This document shows, piece by piece, positions 1 through 9,695 of a stretch of DNA of 64,000 nt (the stretch's first letter is position 1; each line of letters opens with the position of its first letter). The stretch covers positions 143,793 through 207,792 of the forward strand of contig CAVYXZ010000010.1 in NCBI GenBank assembly GCA_963772595.1, read 5' to 3'. The notes below the pieces were generated by a model. The model saw only the letters and a program-made list of their open reading frames with translations, had not been told where the DNA came from and did no database searches. This DNA comes from CAVYXZ01 sp963772595. Its GTDB lineage: Bacteria; Chloroflexota; Anaerolineae; Aggregatilineales; Phototrophicaceae. The position numbers and the translations under genes were made by a program.

Positions 1-1576
1 CTCCGACCTGTGCGATTGGCATCTGCCGCGCGCTCATGCACTGGAAACATGGGGCGATGCTCGCGCTTATGATGGCACGGTCAGTATCATTCAGCCGCTG
101 ATTGAGCCGCTCTATGAGGGGCGCTCCGAGCATGAGATTATGGCGCTCGTCCTCGGCAGCAGCACGATTGATCCCTACGACATCGTGCATGACTATTGGG
201 CCAATCAGTCTCCATGCCGACAGTTTCGATGAGTTCTGGTCGCAGGTTTTGCATGACGGCGTGATGCCGGATACTGCGCTGCCCGCTAAAGACGTTTCCG
301 TCGGGCCAATAAGCCTGGCCGGATGCCCCAAGCGTTGCAAATGACGAACTCGAAATCATCATCCGACCCGACCCGCATGTCTGGGATGGCCGTTTCAATA
401 ACATTGGCTGGCTGCAAGAGCTTCCCAAACCCTTCACCAAATTGACCTGGGACAACACCGCTTTGATGAGCGCCGCGACCGCTCATCGCCTGAATGTCAC
501 CAACCAGAGCGTCGTGAACCTGAAGTTCGGCGATGCCAACGTGCGCGCTCCGGTGTGGATTTTGCCCGGCCAGGCGGATGACTGCGTGACGGTGCATCTG
601 GGCTATGGGCGTACGACTATCGGCCATGTCGGCGAAGGTACAGGTTTCAATGCCTATCCGCTGCGCGCAGGCGATGTCTGGTTTGCCAGCGGGCTGAGCG
701 TCGAAGCAAGCGGTGACAGCTATCCGCTTTCGACCACGCAGACACATCACAGCATGGAGGGGCGCGACCTGCTGCGCGAAACCACCCTGCCCGACTTCGA
801 GCAGAATCCGCAGTTCGCGCAGAGTGAACATGACGGCGAGCTTCCGTCGCTGTATCCTGGTTTCGCCTATAAGGACCATGCCTGGGGTATGAGCATCGAC
901 CTGAATGCCTGCGTCGGCTGCAATGCCTGCATCATTGCCTGTCAGGCCGAGAACAATATTCCGGTGGTGGGCAAGGAACAGGTCGCCGCCGGGCGTGAAA
1001 TGCACTGGATTCGGGTGGACAGCTACTTCGACGATTTGGAGGACCCGGCATTGATGCAGCAGCCGGTGACCTGTATGCAGTGTGAGAACGCCCCTTGCGA
1101 GCCGGTCTGTCCGGTCGGCGCGACCGTTCACAGCAGCGAAGGCCTGAACCAGATGGTCTACAACCGCTGCGTTGGCACACGCTACTGCTCCAACAACTGC
1201 CCCTACAAAGTGCGACGCTTCAATTTCCTGGACTACACCGACCCGGACCTGCGCATTCTCAACAATCCGGATGTGACGGTGCGCGCCAGGGGCGTCATGG
1301 AGAAATGCACCTACTGTATTCAGCGCATCAACCGGGTGCGGATCGCGGCGGAGGAAGCAGGTCGGCCCGATCCAGGACGGTGAGATCATGACCGCCTGCC
1401 AGGCCGCCTGCCCCGGTCAAGCGATCATCTTCGGCGACATCAACGACCCAAATAGCCAGGTCGCGCAGGCTAAAGCGCAGCCGCACAATTACGGCCTGCT
1501 CACCGAACTCAACACCCGACCACGTACCACCTATCTGGCAAAGATCAGCAATCCAAACCCGGAGATCAAGGATTGA
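1..1576 (+). CDS. actB: Alternative complex III subunit ActB, C-terminal part (frameshifted, 5' end outside window)
   Basis: ActB is the extracytoplasmic molybdopterin-oxidoreductase-like plus iron-sulfur subunit of alternative complex III, which oxidises quinol and passes electrons to cytochrome c or directly to an oxidase. The first 200 bases carry the end of the oxidoreductase-like domain (SDLCDWHLPRAHALETWGD). The last part is a ferredoxin-type domain with cysteine clusters CVGCNACIIAC (about 909-945), CMQCENAPCEPVC, CVGTRYCSNNC, KCTYC and ACQAACPG. The reading frame changes near 205-215, 300-335 and 1365-1385, so no single open frame covers it, yet the conserved residues on each side remain continuous; sequence error is the simplest explanation. 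It stops one base before actC. Family assignment is firm from the cluster pattern and the act gene order that follows. Confidence 0.93.
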
Positions 1577-1577
1577 C

Positions 1578-2939
1578 ATGAGCGATCAGGAAACCACCGT
1601 TACTCAGGTGCTTCCCGAAGGCGAGACCTATGCGTCCGTAACGGACAAGATCAGCGCGCTGGTGCTGCGTGGCTACACGCCGCGTGCGTGGTATATCGGC
1701 TTCCTGCTCACCTTCTCGCTGGTGATGGGCCTGATGTTCGCCATCGGCTATCTGTTCCTTGAAGGCGTCGGCATCTGGGGCATCCGGATACCGGTGGGCT
1801 GGGGCTTTGCGATTGTCAACTTCGTCTGGTGGATCGGGATCGGCCACGCCGGAACTCTGATTTCGGCGATTTTGCTGCTGCTTCGGCAGGACTGGCGCAC
1901 ATCAATCAATCGTTTTGCCGAAGCGATGACGCTGTTTGCGGTGGCCTGTGCGGGCCTGTTCCCGTTGCTGCATCTGGGCCGTCCCAATCTGTTTTACTGG
2001 TTGATCCCCTACCCCAATACACTGGGCATTTATCCGCAGTTCCGCAGCCCGCTGATCTGGGACTTTTTCGCAGTCGCCACTTATGCCACCGTGTCGCTCG
2101 TGTTCTGGTACATCGGCCTGATCCCGGATCTCGCTACGATCCGTGACCGTGCTGAGCGACGCTGGGTGAAGGTGATCTACGGCATGCTGGCAATGGGATG
2201 GCGCGGCTCGGCGCATCACTGGCAGCGCTATCGCCAGACCTATTTTCTGTTGGCCGCGCTGGCCGCTCCACTGGTCATCTCGGTCCACAGCATCGTCGGG
2301 CTAGATTTTGCCGTGAGCGTTATCCCTGGCTGGCATTCGACCATTGCGCCGCCCTTCTTTGTCGCAGGCGCAATCTTCTCAGGCTTTGCGATGGTGCTGA
2401 CTATTTCCATTCCCCTGCGGAAATTTTACCATCTCGAAGAACTCATCACGATGCGTCACCTGGAACTGATGGCAAAGGTCATGTTGGCAACCGGCTTGAT
2501 GGTCGCCTATGGCTATGCGACCGAGACCTTCATGGCATGGTACAGCGGCAGCGTCTTCGAGGAGTATCTGGTCCACAATCGTCTGCTTGGTCCCTATGCA
2601 CCCGTGTACTACCTGATGCTGGCCTGCAACGTCGCCATACCCCAGGTCTTGTGGTTCAAGCGCATCCGCCGCAACCCAGTCATCCTGTTCGTGATCTCGA
2701 TCCTCGTCAACGTCGGGATGTGGACGGAACGCTTCGTCATCGTCGTCATCAGCACCAATCGCGATTTTCTGCCGTCCTCCTGGGGGCTGTACATTCCGAC
2801 TGGTTGGGACTGGCTGACGCTTGCCGGGACGATTGGCCTGTTTTTCGCGCTGATCTTCCTGTTTATTCGCGTGCTGCCCGTGATTTCGATCTCCGAAGTC
2901 CGGGAGATGATTGCTGAGGAGACCGAAGAAAGTGTCTGA
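1578..2939 (+). CDS. actC: Alternative complex III subunit ActC, NrfD-like quinol-interacting membrane protein
   Basis: An intact 453-residue polytopic membrane protein of the NrfD/PsrC family. In alternative complex III, ActC is one of two NrfD-like integral subunits and contributes to quinol binding and possibly proton movement. Hydrophobic helices occur along the whole length, for example around 1690-1760, 1800-1870 and 1920-1990. The N-terminus (MSDQETTVTQVLPEGETYAS) is hydrophilic, as usual in this family. The ATG begins one base after the actB stop, and the 3' end overlaps the probable GTG start of actD by eight bases, so the genes are translationally coupled. This is one of the few uninterrupted frames in the respiratory operon. 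Confidence 0.95.
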   Translation: MSDQETTVTQVLPEGETYASVTDKISALVLRGYTPRAWYIGFLLTFSLVMGLMFAIGYLFLEGVGIWGIRIPVGWGFAIVNFVWWIGIGHAGTLISAILLLLRQDWRTSINRFAEAMTLFAVACAGLFPLLHLGRPNLFYWLIPYPNTLGIYPQFRSPLIWDFFAVATYATVSLVFWYIGLIPDLATIRDRAERRWVKVIYGMLAMGWRGSAHHWQRYRQTYFLLAALAAPLVISVHSIVGLDFAVSVIPGWHSTIAPPFFVAGAIFSGFAMVLTISIPLRKFYHLEELITMRHLELMAKVMLATGLMVAYGYATETFMAWYSGSVFEEYLVHNRLLGPYAPVYYLMLACNVAIPQVLWFKRIRRNPVILFVISILVNVGMWTERFVIVVISTNRDFLPSSWGLYIPTGWDWLTLAGTIGLFFALIFLFIRVLPVISISEVREMIAEETEESV

Positions 2940-3480
2940 GACTGGTGTCCCCGAAGGCAGCTACGGGCTGATGGCCGAATTCGAGAGCGCTGACGACCTC
3001 ATGGCGGCTGCGCGTCAGACCTTCGAGGCAGGCTATCGTGACATGGATGCCTACAGCCCATTTCCTATTGAAGGACTGGCGGAGACTCTGGGGCATCCCA
3101 AACCCTATATGGCCGGGGTTGTGTTGGCAGGCATCCTGATCGGCGCGCTGCTGGGCTTCGGGATGCAGTATTGGATCTCGGTGATCGCCTACCCGATGAA
3201 TGTGGGCGGTAAGCCGACAGACAGTTGGCCCGCGTTTATGCCCGTCACTTTCGAACTGGCGATTCTGGTTGCCGCGCTGTCGGTGGCTATCGGGATGCTG
3301 ATGCTCAACGGTTTGCCTAAACCCTATCATCCCGTATTTAACGTTGACGCCTTTCAGCGTGCCAGCCGCGACCGCTTTTTCCTGTGCATCCAGGCAACTG
3401 ATGATCGCTATGACCAGGAGACTACTCGCCAGTTTTTGGAAGGGCTGGATCCCATCGAGGTGAGCGATGTGCCGGCCTAA
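2932..3480 (+). CDS. actD: Alternative complex III subunit ActD (DUF3341 family)
   Basis: ActD is a small membrane subunit of alternative complex III with an N-terminal soluble domain and two transmembrane helices. The soluble part (GSYGLMAEFESADDLMAAAR, then DMDAYSPFPIEGL) is the DUF3341 signature. The helices lie near MAGVVLAGILIGALLGFGM and VTFELAILVAALSVAIGML. I chose the GTG at 2932 because GAGGAG stands about ten bases upstream; a TTG at 2911 in the same frame has no such site. The start overlaps the actC stop and the stop overlaps the actE start. About 182 residues, intact. Confidence 0.93.
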   Translation: MSETGVPEGSYGLMAEFESADDLMAAARQTFEAGYRDMDAYSPFPIEGLAETLGHPKPYMAGVVLAGILIGALLGFGMQYWISVIAYPMNVGGKPTDSWPAFMPVTFELAILVAALSVAIGMLMLNGLPKPYHPVFNVDAFQRASRDRFFLCIQATDDRYDQETTRQFLEGLDPIEVSDVPA

Positions 3481-4043
3481 ATTCAGCCGCGCGGTGATCG
3501 CTGTCGGCATTCTGTGGGCGCTGTCGGGTTGTGCCAATCGCATGATCGACCAGCCGCGATACGACCCCTACGAAGCCAGCGGCCAGTTTGCCGATGGCGC
3601 ATCGGCGCGGCCCCTGGTACCGCACACCGTGGCACGAGGCAGCCTGCAAGGCAGCGTGGCCTATCGCACCGGGATGGACAACGGCCAGCCTGTGAGCAAC
3701 GATCCCGACACCCGTGACACCTGAACTGGTGGAACGCGGTCGGGAACGATTTGATATTTACTGCTCGCCCTGTCACGGGCTGACCGGCGAAGGCAACGGC
3801 ATCGTCGTCCAGCGCGGTTTTCCGACGCCGCCCTCCTTTCACACGGATCGCCTGCGCAATGCGCCAGCAGGCCATTTCTTCGACGTCATTACGAATGGTT
3901 TTGGAGTCATGTACAGCTACGCCTCCCGCGTCCCGATTGATGATCGCTGGGCAATCATCGCCTATATCCGCGCATTGCAGCTCAGTCAGAATGCAGCCAC
4001 CAGTTCATTGCCGGAAAGTGACGTGGAGCAGCTACCCCAATGA
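3467..4043 (+). CDS. actE: Alternative complex III subunit ActE, lipoprotein mono-heme cytochrome c (one frameshift)
   Basis: ActE is the mono-heme cytochrome c subunit that takes electrons from the iron-sulfur protein of alternative complex III. The N-terminus has a signal peptide ending in the lipobox LSGC, so the mature protein should be lipid-anchored. The following ANRMIDQPRYDPYEAS matches ActE N-termini. The heme motif is CSPCH at about 3763-3777, and a late Met in GVMYSY is a plausible sixth ligand. The frame moves from +2 to +3 near 3710, between PVSNDPDT and PELVERGRERF. The start ATG overlaps the actD stop, and the stop overlaps actF by four bases (ATGA). Confidence 0.92.
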
Positions 4044-5179
4044 ATGTCCTGAACCTTACACGCAGCGAGCAAATCAGGCAGGTGCCCAGCCGGGCGCTGA
4101 TCCTGGGCATCGCCGGTCTGGTGATTACTGGCCTGTGGCTGTTTATCGACCGCGCGCAGTTCTTCCAGGCCTATCTCGCGGCCTACATCTTCTGGTCGGG
4201 AATCAGCCTGGGCTGCGTGTTGATGCTGATGGCCCACAACATGTCCGGCGGCTACTGGGGCTTCACCATGCGGCGCTTTCTCGAAGCCGGGGCCAGTGCG
4301 CTGCCGCTGATCGCTGTGCTGTTCCTACCTATCGCCCTCGGCCTGCATGATCTCTATCCCTGGGCGGACAGCAGCGCTGTAGCGGCAAGCGCCGTGATGA
4401 GCCATCGACAGGCATTTCTCAACCCACCGTTCTTTCTGCTGCGCGCCGCTGCATATCTTATCATCTGGATTGTCTTTGGCCTGGCAGCTACCCGCACGCG
4501 ACGGGCCGGTTTGAACGCGCTTGGCCTCATTCTGTACGTGCTCACAATTACCCTGGCATCGGTCGATTGGGTCATGTCAATTGAAGATCAATGGTACTCA
4601 ACGATCTACGGCGTGCTGTATCTCACCGGGGACGTCATCGGCGCGATGGCCTTCCTGATCGGAGCGCTCTATGTGCTTCGCCGCATTGCGCCACTTGCGG
4701 ACGAGGTGAAGCCGCGCCTGACGGGCGATCTGGGCAATTTACTCCTGGGCTTCATCATGGCCTGGGCCTACGTCGCCTTCATGCAGCTTCTGGTCATCTG
4801 GTCGGGGAATATCGTGGAGGAAATCCGCTGGTATATCAACCGCATTCAGAACGGCTGGCAGATCCTGGCGCTCGGCGTAGCCGGGCTGGGCTTTGTGCTA
4901 CCCTTCGTGATGCTCCTCTTCGCCCGTTACAAGCAGCACATTCACAAGCTCGTGCTGGTGGCAGGCATCGTCCTGCTTTCCCGCCTCGTGGACAGCTTCT
5001 GGCTGGTGCTTCCGGCCTTCCCTGACGCCGGGTTAAGCCTACTGCTGCCGGGTCTACTGGCTGTCATCGGAATCGGTGGCTTATGGTTGGCGGTCTTTGC
5101 AAGGTATCTGGACAGAAATGGCTTGATGTCCTCCGAAGTTGAGGCTGCCGGTACGGAGGTGCAGCAACATGCCGGATGA
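4040..5179 (+). CDS. actF: Alternative complex III subunit ActF, NrfD-like membrane protein
   Basis: Second NrfD-like polytopic subunit of alternative complex III: 379 residues with about ten hydrophobic helices and no frame interruption. Segments such as ALILGIAGLVITGLWLFID, the loop AHNMSGGYWGFTMRRFLEAG and SVDWVMSIEDQWYSTIYG are typical of ActF. The last match distinguishes ActF from ActC. The protein sits in the cytoplasmic membrane beside ActC. The start overlaps the actE stop (ATGA) and the stop overlaps the next small gene by eleven bases, so co-translation is likely. Confidence 0.95.
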   Translation: MNVLNLTRSEQIRQVPSRALILGIAGLVITGLWLFIDRAQFFQAYLAAYIFWSGISLGCVLMLMAHNMSGGYWGFTMRRFLEAGASALPLIAVLFLPIALGLHDLYPWADSSAVAASAVMSHRQAFLNPPFFLLRAAAYLIIWIVFGLAATRTRRAGLNALGLILYVLTITLASVDWVMSIEDQWYSTIYGVLYLTGDVIGAMAFLIGALYVLRRIAPLADEVKPRLTGDLGNLLLGFIMAWAYVAFMQLLVIWSGNIVEEIRWYINRIQNGWQILALGVAGLGFVLPFVMLLFARYKQHIHKLVLVAGIVLLSRLVDSFWLVLPAFPDAGLSLLLPGLLAVIGIGGLWLAVFARYLDRNGLMSSEVEAAGTEVQQHAG

Positions 5180-5586
5180 TTTCGTGCTTGCGCCTCACGA
5201 AGAACGCGATGTGAACAGCCGCTTCGTGATCGGGGCGGGCTGCGGCCTTCTGATGCATGATCGGGATCGTCTTCCTGGCGGTCTGGCTTCTCATCAACTT
5301 TTTGGGCGCAGGCATGAACCTGTCCTCCAGCACCAACATCGCCCAGCCAACGCCACCAGAACCCCGCTTGCAGGTCGCGCCGGAGGAGGAATACCAGAAC
5401 CTGAAGTCAACGCAGGAGTCGATTCTAAACAGTTATGGCTGGGTAGATCAGAGCAACGGCATGGCACGCATCCCCATCGACCGGGCGATGGAGCTGGTCG
5501 TGACACAGCTTGCGCAAAGTCCTACACCAGAAGCCACTGCTGGGGCGACTTCTGGGCAAGATACTGGAGGTCATAATGCCCCGTAG
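5169..5586 (+). CDS. Small single-helix membrane protein between actF and sco (one frameshift)
   Basis: A roughly 135-residue protein with a short hydrophilic N-terminus (MPDDFVLAPHEERDVNSRF), one transmembrane helix (IGIVFLAVWLLINFLG) and an extracytoplasmic tail. The tail contains LNSYGWVDQSNGMARIPIDR, a motif that recurs in small proteins located between ACIII and SCO/cox genes in other bacteria. The frame moves from +3 to +1 near 5250-5260, where ATGCATGATC looks like a four-base insertion relative to a continuous helix. The role is unknown; position suggests a link to assembly of, or contact between, ACIII and the oxidase. It overlaps actF and sco. Confidence 0.8.
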
Positions 5587-6413
5587 CTGGCAAAGAAGCG
5601 CACAATCCTTACTGTACATCGGGCTTTGTGGACTGCTGTTTTGCGGTGTGCTTCCCGCCTTCGCGCACGGTACAGCAACCGGCGACAATGCTCTGGACAG
5701 CATCGCTTTCGACCAGGAATTGAACGCTCAAGTCGATCTCAATCTGGCGTTCCGCGATGAAAACAATCAGGCGGTGACGCTCGGCGACTACCTGAAGGAC
5801 AAGCCCGCCGTAATGATGTTGGGCTATTATCACTGCGAAATGCTGTGCAGTCTGGCCCTGCCTGCGCTGGTCAAGAGTGTGGCAGCGGTGAACGGCTTCA
5901 CGCCGGGCAAAGATTTTGAAATCCTGATCCCCAGTATCGACCCCAAAGAAACCCCCGTCGAAGCCTCCGCGCGCAAAAGCGATTTTATGGCCGAAGACGC
6001 GCCGGGTTGGCACTTCCTGACCGGGCAGCCAGAGGCCATCGATTCGCTCGCGGATACGGTTGGCTTTCACTACACCTACGATCCAGAACAGAACGAGTTC
6101 GCGCATCCCAGCGGCCTGGTGTTTATCGCGCCTGGCGGCAAGATCACCCGCTACATCTTTGGCATTGACTACGACCCGGAGACGATGCGCCTGAATCTGG
6201 TGGATGCCACCGGCGGGAAAACTGGCAGTCCTGTCGAACAACTGCTGCTGCGCTGTTATCACTACGATCCGGTCACCGGCAAATACACCCTCGCCATCGA
6301 AAATGTACTGCGTGCCGCCGGACATCGCGACCACAGGCCTCATCGGTGCAGCCATTTTTGGCCTATACCGCCGCGAGAAACACGGGGCCGACACCAGAGA
6401 GGACGCTGACTGA
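5576..6413 (+). CDS. sco1: SCO1/SenC-type copper chaperone for cytochrome oxidase (one frameshift)
   Basis: SCO proteins deliver copper to the Cu-A centre of cytochrome oxidase subunit II. The gene has a signal peptide (LLYIGLCGLLFCGVLPAFAH), a thioredoxin-like fold with the copper-binding CEMLC motif (CxxxC) in GYYHCEMLCSLALP, and downstream histidines such as GFHYTYD. The start at 5576 is preceded by GGAGG. The C-terminus continues after a frame change near 6318 into IATTGLIGAAIFGLYRREK, giving a second transmembrane segment and a stop at 6411-6413, so the protein may be anchored at both ends. TGATG couples it to coxB. Confidence 0.92.
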
Positions 6414-7328
6414 TGTGGCAGCCGCTTCAGGAGGCATCAAGCAACGCCAGACAGGTCGATATGATCTTTCTGGTGCTATCGCCTTGAGCTGTCTGATTAC
6501 CGTGCTGATTGCCGGTCTGATCATTTTCTTCGCTGTGAAATATCGCAGTGGCTCAAAAGCCAATCGCGACAACGCGCCGATGACGAACATGCGGCTCGAA
6601 GCCCTGTGGACGGTGATCCCGCTGGTACTGGGGCTGGGGATGTTCACCTGGGCAGCCAGTGTGTACTTTCAGCGAGCAGAGGTCCCGCCGAACGCGCTCA
6701 ACGTTTATGTCGTCGCCAAGCAGTGGATGTGGAAGATGCAGCATCCCGATGGGCAGCGCGAGATCAACACGCTGCACGTCCCGGTTGACCGCCCCATCCG
6801 CCTGACGATGATCTCGCAGGATGTCATCCACAGCTTCTATGTGCCTGATTTCCGGGTCAAGCAGGATGTCCTGCCCGGACGCTACACCACACTCTGGTTC
6901 GAGCCGACCGAACCCGGCACCTACCCCCTGCGCTGCGCAGAATATTGCGGAACCGGACACTCGGTCATGACAGGTCAGGTCATCGTGATGCCACAAGCCG
7001 ATTATCAGCAGTGGCTGGAAAACGGCGGGATCACAAGCCAGTCCTCTGCCGATCAGGGGGCGACACTCTTCAACAATCTGGGATGCGTCTCCTGCCACAA
7101 AGCCGATAACAGCGGACGTGGCCCCTCCCTGGTGGGCGTCTTTGGCAGCACCGTGCAGCTCAGCAGTGGGGCCTCCGTGACTGCTAATGCGGATTACATC
7201 CGCCAGTCGATTCATCAAGCCAAAATCTCAGGTCGTTGTCGGGATACGATCCGGTCATGCCTTCCTTCAAGGGGCAGGTCGATGAAGAGGGACTTGTAGC
7301 CTTGATCGAATACATCAAATCCATCTAA
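6413..7328 (+). CDS. coxB: Cytochrome c oxidase subunit II with fused cytochrome c domain (two frameshifts)
   Basis: Subunit II accepts electrons at the binuclear Cu-A site and passes them to heme a. Two transmembrane helices are followed by the cupredoxin domain with the Cu-A motif CAEYCGTGHSVM at about 6937-6972. A C-terminal domain with the heme motif CVSCH at about 7085 makes this a caa3-type subunit. The start ATG at 6413 gives MWQPLQEASSNARQVDMIF, the usual subunit II opening. The frame changes near 6480 and near 7225-7235; after the second, the tail reads MPSFKGQVDEEGL to a stop at 7326-7328. Confidence 0.93.
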
Positions 7329-7344
7329 TGTCGAGGATGACGCG

Positions 7345-9011
7345 ATGAGTGAAATTGCCGCCGGGGGCTACCCGGTAGAACCAGCCTACGAAGGGCCTCG
7401 CCGAAGTTATCTTGGCGTCAGCTACACGCTCAAATCCTGGCTGCTGACCACCGATCACAAGCGCATCGCCCTGCTCTACGTACTATCGATCACCTTCTTT
7501 TTCGTGATCGGTGGGCTGGCCGCGACGATGATGCGCCTGGAACTGGCAACGCCGCAAGGCGATCTGGTCAATGCCGAGACCTATGACAAGCTCTTCACGC
7601 TGCACGGCATCATTATGGTCTGGTTCTTCCTGATTCCCTCTATCCCCAATACATTAGGCAACTTCCTGATTCCGCTGATGATCGGGGCGAAGGATCTGGC
7701 CTTTCCCCGCCTGAATCTGGCGAGCTGGTATATGTTCGTCATTGGCGGTACGATCTGCTCTGGTCGCGATCATTGCCGGTGGCGTCGATACGGGCTGGAC
7801 CTTCTACGCCCCCTACAGCAGCATTTACACCAACACGCCGGTTGTCATTGCCGAGTGATCGGCATTCTTGTCGCAGGATTTGCCTCCGTCTTCACCGGGG
7901 TCAACTTCATCGTCACCATCCACCGGATGCGCGCGCCGGGCATGACCTGGTTTCGCCTGCCGCTTTTTGTGTGGTCGCATTACGCAACGAGCATCATTCT
8001 GGTATTGGCAACACCCGTGCTCGCCGTGACGCTTGATTCTGATCGCTGCGGAGCGACTGCTGGGGGTGGGCGTATTCGACCCGGCGCTGGGCGGCGACCC
8101 TCTGTTGTTTCAGCATCTGTTCTGGTTCTATTCGCATCCGGCAGTTTACATCATGGTGCTCCCGGCAATGGGAGTCATCAGCGAAGTGATTTCATGTTTT
8201 TCGCGCAAGCGCATTTTCGGCTACCGCGTCGTCGCGTTCTCCAGCCTGGCAATCGCCATTCTCGGTTTTCTGGTGTGGGGCCACCACATGTTTGTAAGCG
8301 GCCAGTCGATTTATGCCAGCATCGTCTTCTCACATGCTCAGTTTCCTGGTTGCGATCCCCTCAGCCATCAAAGTCTTCAATTGGACGGCCACGCTCTATA
8401 AAGGCAGCATTTCCTTCAAGACCCCCATGCTCTATGCACTGGGGGCCATCGGTCTGTTCACCATCGGCGGCCTGACCGGTTTATTCGTCGCTTCGCTGGC
8501 ATTCGATGTCCACGTGACACGACACCTACTTTGTCGTCGCGCATTTTCATTACATTATGGTCGGCGCAGCCGTGATGGCCTATCTAGGGGGCGATACACT
8601 TCTGGTGGCCCAAGATCACCGGGCGTTTATACCCGGAAACACTGGGGCAGTTCTCCGCGATTTTGATCTTCGTCGGCTTTAACCTGACCTTCTTCCCACA
8701 GTTCATTCTGGGCTATCTGGGAATGCCGCGCCGCTACTACACCTATGATCCACAGTTTCAGGTCCTGAACGTCATGTCAACTGCCGGGGCTTCGATTCTG
8801 GCAGTGGGCTATTTCGTACCGCTTGTATATTTGCTCTGGTCGATGTTTTTCGGCAAGCGTGCCGGGTCTAATCCCTGGGATGCGAAGGGACTGGAATGGG
8901 AAGCGACCGATTCTCCCCCGCCGCAGGAAAACTTCGAGACGATTCCAGTAGGTAACCGGCGAAGCCTATGCCTACAACACAGTGGAAGAAGGTGGAGACA
9001 CAGCATCATGA
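7345..9011 (+). CDS. coxA: Cytochrome c oxidase subunit I, A2-type (many frameshifts)
   Basis: The catalytic subunit contains heme a and the heme a3/Cu-B oxygen-reduction site. Visible signatures are an early heme a ligand in LFTLHGIIMVWFF, the Cu-B/cross-link motif FYSHPAVYIMVLP (8133-8170), the Cu-B pair WGHHMF (8278-8295), and the heme ligands in HDTYFVVAHFHYIMVGA after frame repair. YSHP in place of the usual Glu marks the A2 class of heme-copper oxidases, as in Thermus and Rhodothermus caa3. The frame moves near 7755, 7857, 8030, 8335, 8510, 8600 and 8950. Conserved blocks are in order, so this is a sequence-damaged rather than a rearranged gene. The stop overlaps coxC (ATGA). Confidence 0.93.
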
Positions 9012-9655
9012 CGGCTCAAGCGGAACGAATCGACACCCAGGAGGCGCTGCGCAAGTACAACGTCAATGCGCTGGGGATGTGGGTCTTCCTGGCCTCCGAA
9101 ATCATGCTGTTTGGCGGATTGTTCCTGACTTACACCGTCTATCGTCTGATGTACCCGCAGGTCTTCGCGGAAGCCAGCCAGCATCTGAGCATCCCGTTAG
9201 GCGGCATCAATACCGGCGTACTGCTCACCAGCAGCTTCGCCATTGCCGTGGCAACCCACATGGCGAAAGCAGGTCGAAAGCGGGCTGTGCTGCTGCTCTT
9301 TGGCCTGACCTTGCTGCTGGGGCTTGCTTTCCTGGGTATCAAGGGCGATCGAGTACAGCCACGATTTTCAGGAAAACCTCTTCCCCAACGCTTCTTTTGT
9401 GTTCGAGGGGGCACATCCCCAGCAGGCCCGTCTGTTCTTCGTTTTGTACTTCCTGATTACAGGGCTGCACGCCGTGCACCTTTCTGTCGGTCTGCTGATC
9501 GTCGGGGCCCTGTTCCTCTCCTACTCGTGGGATGGATCAGGCTGCCGGAGAACGACGGCCCTATCGAAATCGCCGGGCTTTACTGGCACTTTGTAGACAT
9601 CATCTGGGTTTTCGTCTTTCCGCTGCTGTATCTCATCGTGAGCAGCAAACCCTGA
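9008..9655 (+). CDS. coxC: Cytochrome c oxidase subunit III (two compensating frameshifts)
   Basis: Subunit III is a helical bundle that stabilises the oxidase core. The N-terminus ALRKYNVNALGMWVFLASEI and the block ASEIMLFGGLFLTYTVYR are typical of the family. The C-terminal signature FLITGLHAVHLSVGLLIVGA and the final GLYWHFVDIIWVFVFPLLYL place the end. The frame changes near 9345 and returns near 9535. The start overlaps the coxA stop. A 40-base spacer separates it from the NADH dehydrogenase gene. Confidence 0.93.
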   Translation: MTAQAERIDTQEALRKYNVNALGMWVFLASEIMLFGGLFLTYTVYRLMYPQVFAEASQHLSIPLGGINTGVLLTSSFAIAVATHMAKAGRKRAVLLLFGLTLLLGLAFLGIKGDRVQPRFSGKPLPQRFFCVRGGTSPAGPSVLRFVLPDYRAARRAPFCRSADRRGPVPLLLVGWIRLPENDGPIEIAGLYWHFVDIIWVFVFPLLYLIVSSKP

Positions 9656-9695
9656 GAGGAGATCAAACCATCGACAAACAGACGCTAGAACGATT

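Noticed and set aside
286..1389. Long open frame (367 codons) on the minus strand
   Set aside because: It is the mirror of actB, caused by GC-rich codon bias; the + strand carries the conserved cysteine clusters.
7345..9011. Programmed frameshifting in coxA
   Set aside because: Seven shifts in both directions without slippery sequences fit sequence error, not programmed recoding.
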